Assembly: GCA_035540755.1 (NCBI GenBank)
Contig: DATLGD010000192.1
Span: forward strand, 1-29,562
DNA length: 29,562 nt
Reading direction: 5' to 3'
Source of the DNA: DATLGD01 sp035540755
Lineage (GTDB): Bacteria; Actinomycetota; Actinomycetes; Mycobacteriales; SCTD01
Both the position numbers and the translations under genes were made by a program. The notes beneath the pieces are model-generated. The model had not been told where the DNA came from. It made no database searches and saw only the letters and a list, made by a program, of their open reading frames with translations. Shown here in pieces: positions 8,413 to 14,532 of this stretch (within the stretch, counting starts at the first letter, position 1; every line of letters starts with the position of its first letter).

Positions 8413-8501
8413 GTCCGGACACCTCCGGACGGCGCGGGAACCGGTCATGACCGGACAATGCGCCCGTTCCGGCACACCGAAGGGTGTCCGGAGGTGTCCG
8501 G
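8413..8501. promoter_or_regulatory. palindrome cluster in the divergent promoter region
   Basis: Between the divergent starts at 8333 (-) and 8589 (+) lie a perfect inverted repeat GTCCGGA-CACC-TCCGGAC (8413-8430), a perfect 14-bp palindrome CCGGTCATGACCGG (8441-8454) and CCGGAGGTGTCCGG (8488-8501). The last is the exact reverse complement of 8415-8428. A GGTGTCCGG direct repeat also falls here. The set suggests binding sites for one dimeric regulator controlling both operons; the HTH of the STAND protein is a candidate, by position only. Confidence 0.5.
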
Positions 8502-8588
8502 GCTTGTCCCGTTGCCGTGTCTCGCCCCGGTGCCAGCGGCGTTACTGACACCGCACCGGCAGCCGCGCCGGGACCACGAGGGGGACGC

Positions 8589-8771
8589 ATGCTCGACCGA
8601 GATGCCTCGAGAGGCGCCGAGCTGGCGGCCGCCGTCAGCTGGCGCGTGGGCCGGACGCCGGAGCGCCGCCGCCGGCTGCGCCGGCTGGCCGCTGCCCTCG
8701 CCGCCCGGCAGTCCAGAGGCGGCGCCCGGCCGGCCGGAGGGGGCGCGGCGTGGACCTGCACGACGCCCTGA
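8589..8771 (+). CDS. small Arg-rich hypothetical protein
   Basis: A 60-aa product. ATG 8589 follows GAGGGGG at about 4 bases. The middle is strongly basic and helical (VGRTPERRRRLRRLAAALAAR), and the end is Gly/Ala-rich. It overlaps the next gene by 22 bases in another frame, so the two are probably coupled. No family is recognised. The basic helix could bind nucleic acid, lipid or a partner protein. It is the first gene of the four-gene + operon that runs to 11717. Confidence 0.55.
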   Translation: MLDRDASRGAELAAAVSWRVGRTPERRRRLRRLAAALAARQSRGGARPAGGGAAWTCTTP

Positions 8772-9292
8772 TCGACGCGGCCGACACCACCGCCGCCGTC
8801 GTCCGCACCGACCGCTGCTCCACGCTGCTCGTGTGCTGCCTGCGACGGCACGGCCCGGCCCTGTCGGCCCTGCTCCGACCGGCCGACGTCGGGCAGCTGC
8901 TCGTGCCCGTCGACGTCGAGGCCGGCGGTCGGCGCCGCGGCGGGTGCCTGCTCACGCTGTCCGACCGCGCCGTCCTCGCCTGGTCCGAGCCGCCCGACCC
9001 GGAGTCGTGCACCGCGCTCGTGGCCTACCCCGACGTGGCGTCGGCGCGGCTGACGGGCTCGCCGGGCGGGCCGACCGAGCTGGTGGTGGGCGCGCAGCCG
9101 GCGTGGACCCTGCTCGTGCCCGCGGCGATGGGCGCGGACGTGCCGGCGCTGCTGGTCGACCTGCTGCGCGGGTGGTGGGGGCCCGGCTCCGGCGCCCGGG
9201 TGCCGCCCCAGTCCGGGCGGGAGCTTCTTGACGGCTGCGGCGGTGCCCCTTGCGTGGACGCGGGCCGTGCGCGTCCCTCCGCCCACGGATGA
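8750..9292 (+). CDS. unknown 180-aa protein, possibly PH-like
   Basis: GTG 8750 has a GGAGGGGG ribosome site, and the gene ends in an ATGA overlap with the next. The N-terminus is helical (DLHDALIDAADTT, then STLLVCCLRRHGPALSALL). The middle alternates short strands (GGCLLTLSDRAVLAW, YPDVASARLTG, TELVVGAQPAWTLLVP) and ends in a helix (VPALLVDLLRGWW). This order of strands and a closing helix resembles bacterial PH-like domains, but that is a guess from pattern only. The last 30 residues are low in structure. Its function is unknown. The tight coupling suggests it works with the phosphatase and membrane protein downstream. Confidence 0.65.
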   Translation: MDLHDALIDAADTTAAVVRTDRCSTLLVCCLRRHGPALSALLRPADVGQLLVPVDVEAGGRRRGGCLLTLSDRAVLAWSEPPDPESCTALVAYPDVASARLTGSPGGPTELVVGAQPAWTLLVPAAMGADVPALLVDLLRGWWGPGSGARVPPQSGRELLDGCGGAPCVDAGRARPSAHG

Positions 9293-9801
9293 GGCGGACA
9301 CCGCTGTTCGAGGTGAGGTCGTGGTCGGAGGTTCGACGGCTCGCCGAGCACGTCGCGGCGACGACGCTCGTCGTCGACGTCGAGCCGTCCCTGCAGCGCT
9401 GGGGCGCGACCGACCCCGTCGACGTCGACGCCGCCATCCGCACGGTGCTGGACGGGACGGACGGAGTGCGCCGCCTGCTCGTGGTCACGAACTCCCCGCT
9501 GCGGTGCAGCGGACCCGTGAGCCGCAGGACGGGCGCGCTCAGCACCGAGTTCCTCGGCTCGGCCCGTAAGCCGTTCACCCCGCTGACTCGGCTGCCGCGA
9601 ACGGACGGACCGGTCCTCGTGGTCGGCGACCAGGTGCTGACCGACGGGCTGCTCGCCGTCCGCCTGGGCGCCGTCTTCGGGTTCTGGCCGGCCACCGGAC
9701 AGGTGCCGCTCTGGCCACGCCTGCAGACGGCGCTCGCACGCCCCCTGCTGCGCCTGGTCTTCGGCCTGCGCACTGTCCCCAGGCAGGAGACGGACACGTG
9801 A
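9289..9801 (+). CDS. HAD-superfamily phosphatase-like protein (YqeG/IIIA-like)
   Basis: A 170-aa protein whose HAD motifs are in order. Motif I is LVVDVEPSL, where DxD has become DxE; motif II is VVTNSP; motif III Lys lies in ARKPFTPL; motif IV is VVGDQVLTD. The spacing, lack of a cap domain and the GDQxxTD ending match YqeG/HAD-IIIA phosphatases, which use an Asp nucleophile and Mg2+. The Glu in place of the second Asp of motif I is unusual for a phosphatase and may alter or weaken catalysis. A C-terminal amphipathic stretch (LARPLLRLVFGLR) may touch the membrane. The ATGA overlap upstream and GTGA overlap downstream place it firmly in the operon. The start is ATG 9289, not the open frame further upstream. 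Confidence 0.75.
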   Translation: MRRTPLFEVRSWSEVRRLAEHVAATTLVVDVEPSLQRWGATDPVDVDAAIRTVLDGTDGVRRLLVVTNSPLRCSGPVSRRTGALSTEFLGSARKPFTPLTRLPRTDGPVLVVGDQVLTDGLLAVRLGAVFGFWPATGQVPLWPRLQTALARPLLRLVFGLRTVPRQETDT

Positions 9802-11717
9802 CGCAGCGACCAGAGCCCGGAGGGGTCGGCGGGGCCCGCGACGTCGACGACGACCGTCGCCTGCAGATCCTGCTCGAGGACTACGTCCAGGCTCGCGAGG
9901 ACGACCGCAGCTATGCGGCAATCCAGGCCGGTGCGCTCGGCCTCGCTCTGACGCTGCTCGGTGTGCTGACCGCCCTCGTCTCGACCACCTGCCAGTTCGC
10001 GGTCTCTGACGACTGCCGCCAGGCTCCCGACTGGGTCCTCGCGCTGACGCCGCTCGCGCCACTCGCCCCGATCGCCTTCCTCATGCTGGGCGGAACCATC
10101 GCGACGATGCGCAGCTTCTACACGCGCGCGCTGGAGGAGGAGATCGACCTCTACAGCGGGGGGAACCTGGCGGTGCTCTCCGCCGTCACGCCGATGTCCT
10201 TCGCGCGGCTGGCCACCACCGTCAGCAGCATGCGGCGCGGGTCGCGGACCTACCGGCTGATCGCGCTGAGCATCCTGCTGGTCACCCTGCTGGCGTTCGG
10301 CGGGCTGGCGGTGTTCATCGGGTACCTCCTCCCCTCCTACCGCGTCGCGATGGGCGTCGGGTACGGCGCGGCCGCCGTCCTGCTCGTCGTCGAGGTCCTC
10401 AAGGCGAGCGTCGGCGGCCGGCGGTACTTCTGCGACCGCCTTCGCGAGGTGCACACCTCCAGCCTGGCCGGCATGACCGATCGGGCTGCCGAGCGCCAGG
10501 AGGAACGGTCGCTGACGAGCTACCTGATCCTGCCCAGACCCGAGGACACGGTGAAGTGGTCGATCCTGCTGATCGCCTACGGCGTCGGCGTCTGGGCAGC
10601 GGGCAGCGGCGGAAGATGGGCGGCAGACCCGTGGAGCACCGGGCTCCAGCTCCTCGGCGTCTTCGTGCTGGTCGAGTACCTGTTCTACATGGGGCGCTAC
10701 CAGGTCAACGACGCCCGGGGCCTCGCGGACGACCTCGAGTCGCCGGCACGGAGCGCCCGTCGCCGTCTGCCGCATGGCCCGGACAAGCGCACCGCCGTGC
10801 GGAACGTCGCCATCAGCGGACTCGTCACCGTGGTCCGTGCCGTCCTCGCTCTCGCCCTGGCTGTCCTGCTCGACCAGACGCGGCTCCTCCTCGTGCTCCT
10901 GGCGGTGCTCGTCGTCTACTCGGTCGGCTACGAGGCGCTGCGGCACCACGCGCGCGAGGCTGCTGACCCCGCGGACGCGCAGAAGCAGAGCCCCTCAGAG
11001 CCGCCGATGTCCCGACGGCTCACCGTGCTCGTCCGCCTCACCTGGCTCGCCGTCGGCGCGGGCTACGCCGGCCGGGCGCTCGCCGGCCTGTGGGTCGCCG
11101 GCGTCCGGGACACCGGGATCCTCGTCCTTGCTACCGCGTTCTTCTGGGGCCTCGGCATCGTCTTCGTGCTCATGACGTGGGCGCTCGAGGCGACGTCGTA
11201 CTGCTTCAACGACACGACAGCCGAGGGCAAGGGCCAGCCGTCGTGCTCCGTGGCATCCCACCGCCTCCTGCGCAAGCCGCACCTGCTGGCGCTGCTCGAC
11301 CCCATCGGCCGGCGCGAGGGGTGGGAAGTGCAGCGCGTCGTCGCCGCGCCGCCCGAGGACGGAGCCAACTGCAGCGACCAGCGCGTGCTGCTGCGTGCAC
11401 CCCTCGACACGCCGTGGAACCTTGCCGCACTGGCGACGCTTCCTCCAGCCGCCGGGCTGGGTGGCCTGCTGCTGCGCACCGGGCACGACTGGGCGCTGCT
11501 GTTCACGGTGCTCCCGACCGCGGGCCTGGTCGCGATCTGGGCCGGCTTCCGAGGCAGCTCGTACCAGGACCTGAAGCACCCGCTGCAGGCGATGCGGGCC
11601 AAGGCCTCACCGGTGCTGCGGCCGGTCAAGGCAGGGCTCATGGTGCTGTTCGCCGGGCGGCGCACGCTGAAGGAGCTGGACCCTGAGCAGGCGGCGCCCG
11701 GCCCGTCTCGGCCGTGA
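9798..11717 (+). CDS. polytopic membrane protein of unknown function
   Basis: A 639-aa protein beginning at GTG 9798, which overlaps the phosphatase stop. About 12 hydrophobic segments are visible, near residues 41-65, 79-104, 152-179, 181-205, 254-271, 282-299, 335-360, 362-380, 409-430, 440-465 and two between 538 and 590. The N-terminal 35 residues are acidic and cytoplasmic by charge. Basic loops (RRGSRTYR, SPARSARRRLP) suggest several cytoplasmic turns. No transporter signature, P-loop or enzyme motif was recognised. It ends 8 bases before the end of the convergent secreted-protein gene. It is the last gene of the operon and probably the membrane partner of the preceding three. Confidence 0.8.
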   Translation: MTQRPEPGGVGGARDVDDDRRLQILLEDYVQAREDDRSYAAIQAGALGLALTLLGVLTALVSTTCQFAVSDDCRQAPDWVLALTPLAPLAPIAFLMLGGTIATMRSFYTRALEEEIDLYSGGNLAVLSAVTPMSFARLATTVSSMRRGSRTYRLIALSILLVTLLAFGGLAVFIGYLLPSYRVAMGVGYGAAAVLLVVEVLKASVGGRRYFCDRLREVHTSSLAGMTDRAAERQEERSLTSYLILPRPEDTVKWSILLIAYGVGVWAAGSGGRWAADPWSTGLQLLGVFVLVEYLFYMGRYQVNDARGLADDLESPARSARRRLPHGPDKRTAVRNVAISGLVTVVRAVLALALAVLLDQTRLLLVLLAVLVVYSVGYEALRHHAREAADPADAQKQSPSEPPMSRRLTVLVRLTWLAVGAGYAGRALAGLWVAGVRDTGILVLATAFFWGLGIVFVLMTWALEATSYCFNDTTAEGKGQPSCSVASHRLLRKPHLLALLDPIGRREGWEVQRVVAAPPEDGANCSDQRVLLRAPLDTPWNLAALATLPPAAGLGGLLLRTGHDWALLFTVLPTAGLVAIWAGFRGSSYQDLKHPLQAMRAKASPVLRPVKAGLMVLFAGRRTLKELDPEQAAPGPSRP

Positions 11718-11725
11718 CACGCCGG

Positions 11726-14515
11726 TCAGCAGGCGTAGCCGTCGTTGCGGATCGTCTGCCCCTTCCGGTGCTGCATGCCGTCGTAGACCACCTTGCTGCT
11801 CCCGTGGCAGGCGATCCAGCTGCCGGGGTCGATCAGACCGCCGGAGGAGTTCTCCTCCTGGTAGTGCAGGTGCGGGCCTTCGGAGATGCCGGTGTTCCCG
11901 GACGTGCCGATCCGTTGGCCCGCTCGCACCGACGCGCCCTTGACGATGCTGCCCTCGATGCTGTCCATGTGCTGGTAGTAGCTTCGCCGCCCGTCGGGAT
12001 GGGCGATGCGCACCCGTACCCCGCTGCCGCCGTACCCGGCGTCGTAGCAGCCCTGGACGTAGTTGGGGTAGTTGCGCGGGTCGCAGTGCCGCCGGTCGAC
12101 GATCGCCTCGACGACCGTCCCCGCTCCCGCCGCATACAGCGGTGTGCCGATCGGCATCGCTACGTCGATGGCCGGCGAGCTCGCCGGGTGGTAGCCGCCC
12201 GAAGGGCTGCCCCAGGTGGCGGTGATCCGGTAGCTGCCGACGAACGGGACCAGCTCGGGGGTGCTCTGCCCACCGGCGCTCGCGGACCTGCTCGCCCAGA
12301 CCGCGGTCGAGCCCTGGTACAGCACCAGGTTGCCGTCGGTCTGGTTGGCCAGGTGCGCCCCGGTCCTGCCCCCGGTGCCCGAGGCCCAGCGCGCAGTGCC
12401 GCCGGTGTAGACGACGAGGTTGCCGTCGCTCTGCATCACCGTGAACGCACCGGAGTGGCCGGTGCTGCCGCTCGCCCAGACGGCCGTCCCGCCGCGGTAG
12501 TGCACGAGGTTGCCGTCGCCCTGCTGCACGAGCCGGTAGGCACCGTCGGCCGAGTCGATGAACTGCCCGCCGTAGAGCCGCTCTCCCGGCATCAGCTTGT
12601 CGTTGACGGTGCTGCTCGCCCATCGCGCAGATCCGGACACGTACTGCACCACGTTCGCGTCGTTCTGCAGGGCCAGGGACGCACCGGTGCCGCTGGTCGA
12701 GGTCGCCCAGACGGCAGTGGACCCGGCGTAGATCACCGCGTTGCCGTCGGCCTGCTGCACGAGGTGGGCGCCGGGCCGGTTGGCGGTGCCGCTGGACCAC
12801 ACCGGCCGGCTTGTCTCGGCGACGCGTTCCACCAGGTTGCCGTCGGCCTGCAGCGTCAAGCGGTAGTGGCCGTCCGGCGACTGGACGAACCAGCCGGACC
12901 GCAACGACTCCCCGACCGCCACCCGAGTGTTGCGGGTGGCGCTGCTCCACGTGGGCGTGCTGCCGTCGTACACCACGAGGTTGGCGTCGTCCTGCAGCAC
13001 GGCGACCCGGCGCCCGGTGTCGGGGTTCCCGCCCGTCCGCGTCGACCACTTCGCAACGCCGTGCAGGTAGACGACGAGGTTGCCGTCGGCCTGCATCAGG
13101 GCGGTGGCGCCGGCGTTGCCGCCCGTGCCGGACGCCCAGAGCACCCGGCCGCTGCCGACCACCGACTGCACCAGGTTCCCGTCGGTCTGCATGGTCAGGC
13201 GGTACTGGCCGCTCCCGGACTGCAGGAAGGCCCCCGGGTTCAGCCGCTGCCCCTGCTTCAGCCCGGCTGAGGTGACCGCCACCGGACGGGTCGGGCTGGT
13301 GCCGGCGTCGACCAGGGGGGACGCGGCGGCCACCACCCGGTAGGGCACGGTGCCGTGCACCGGCTCGCTGACGTCGAAGCGGAACGTGCTCGTCGCCGTG
13401 AGGATCCCGCTGGCCCGGTCCTGCCAGACGCCGCCGGACTGCCGCTGCAGCACCACCGTCCTACCGGGCGCCGCCGGCGTCACGGCACCGGTGAGCGCGA
13501 ACGCGGAGCCGGGCGACGCCGTTCCGGGCGCGTCGAGGGTGACGCCGAAGCTCGACAGCGGCAACGTCGTCGCACCGACGCCGTGGACGCCGGCGCCGCC
13601 CCAGTGGGAGAAGCCGCTCAGGCTGCCGTCCGGTTGCTGGCGGGCCGTCCACACGGTGCCGTCGACACCGAGGGCGTAGTGCCGGGCCGCGCCCCCGGTG
13701 TCCGCCGCGATCGCCGGGCGGCCGGTGATGCGTCCCGCCACCAGCTGCCCGTCCCTGCCGGACGCGGCGTGGAAGGTCTTCAGCGACTCCGAGGTGCTGT
13801 CCCGACAGCTCAGCACCTCGGCCCGTTGCGAGGCGGCGACGGTCCCGCCGCAGGCGTGCGGGCTGCGCATGGCCCAGCCGGTGCCGTCGGTGCGCACCCA
13901 CGGGCGTCCGTCCGCTCCGAGAACCCCGTACCCGAACTGCGCGGAGGTGCTGCTCCCGCTCGCGTCGTACAGCGACGGGCCGGCGCGCAGGATGCCGCCG
14001 AGACCCTGCCAGCCGCCCAGGCGAGGCAGCGCCCCCGCCGCCGGGAGCGCCACCTTGCCAACCCACAGACCGGCATCGGACCCGGTGCAGGCGACCGCCA
14101 GGATGCCGCGCGAGACGGCGGCGGCCGGCGCCGTGCAGCTCGTCCCGGCCGGGCCGAGGGCGGCCCAGGGCCGGTCCAGCGTGCGGACCCAGACGTTGCG
14201 GTCACCGCCGAGACCGACGAAGTAGGTGTGGCCGCCGCTGTGCACGACCGCGGGGGTGTCGACGAGCCGGCCGCCGAGCGGGTACCAGCGTCGGTCGCGG
14301 CTCTGCGAGAACCACAGCTGGCCGTCGGTGCCGATGACCGTGACGACGTCCATCCGCGGCTCTGTCATGGTCTGCGCCGCGGCCGGCGCGAGGGCCGCTC
14401 CGGCGAACGTGGCCGCCGCCGCCGTCGTCGCCACGACGACGCCGAGCGCCAGGCGCCGTCGACCGACGCACCGCCTCCCCCGCGCACTCCGAACGAGCCC
14501 TGCACTCCGCATCAT
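11726..14515 (-). CDS. secreted lectin / M23-type peptidase protein with propeller-like module
   Basis: A 929-aa exported protein. A long signal peptide with a basic head and APAAA-Q cleavage lies at about 1-47. Residues about 55-325 form the Cys-containing propeller-like module shared with the proteins at 14533 and 19218 (LGADGRPWVRTDG, GVDGTVWTARQ). Then come an Ig-like region (about 330-415), three bulb-type lectin domains (about 419-746) with nine QxDxNxVxY-type mannose sites (for example QADGNLVVY), and an M23/LytM-type domain (about 770-929). The latter shows YHPASSPAID, TPLYAAGAG and HLHYQ near 882. The first His lies eight residues before Asp rather than four. The role would be to bind glycans and cut peptidoglycan outside the cell; substrate is unproven. 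It starts 17 bp after the stop of the 14533-17091 gene, so the two share an operon. ATG 14515 has GGGGGG upstream. Confidence 0.85.
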   Translation of the reverse strand: MMRSAGLVRSARGRRCVGRRRLALGVVVATTAAAATFAGAALAPAAAQTMTEPRMDVVTVIGTDGQLWFSQSRDRRWYPLGGRLVDTPAVVHSGGHTYFVGLGGDRNVWVRTLDRPWAALGPAGTSCTAPAAAVSRGILAVACTGSDAGLWVGKVALPAAGALPRLGGWQGLGGILRAGPSLYDASGSSTSAQFGYGVLGADGRPWVRTDGTGWAMRSPHACGGTVAASQRAEVLSCRDSTSESLKTFHAASGRDGQLVAGRITGRPAIAADTGGAARHYALGVDGTVWTARQQPDGSLSGFSHWGGAGVHGVGATTLPLSSFGVTLDAPGTASPGSAFALTGAVTPAAPGRTVVLQRQSGGVWQDRASGILTATSTFRFDVSEPVHGTVPYRVVAAASPLVDAGTSPTRPVAVTSAGLKQGQRLNPGAFLQSGSGQYRLTMQTDGNLVQSVVGSGRVLWASGTGGNAGATALMQADGNLVVYLHGVAKWSTRTGGNPDTGRRVAVLQDDANLVVYDGSTPTWSSATRNTRVAVGESLRSGWFVQSPDGHYRLTLQADGNLVERVAETSRPVWSSGTANRPGAHLVQQADGNAVIYAGSTAVWATSTSGTGASLALQNDANVVQYVSGSARWASSTVNDKLMPGERLYGGQFIDSADGAYRLVQQGDGNLVHYRGGTAVWASGSTGHSGAFTVMQSDGNLVVYTGGTARWASGTGGRTGAHLANQTDGNLVLYQGSTAVWASRSASAGGQSTPELVPFVGSYRITATWGSPSGGYHPASSPAIDVAMPIGTPLYAAGAGTVVEAIVDRRHCDPRNYPNYVQGCYDAGYGGSGVRVRIAHPDGRRSYYQHMDSIEGSIVKGASVRAGQRIGTSGNTGISEGPHLHYQEENSSGGLIDPGSWIACHGSSKVVYDGMQHRKGQTIRNDGYAC

Positions 14516-14532
14516 GACCGCCCCCCGGTCGC

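Noticed and set aside
8952..10949. 665-codon - strand frame opposite the phosphatase and membrane genes
   Set aside because: The + strand genes overlap in coupled fashion with HAD motifs and membrane spans. The - frame has no recognisable domain.
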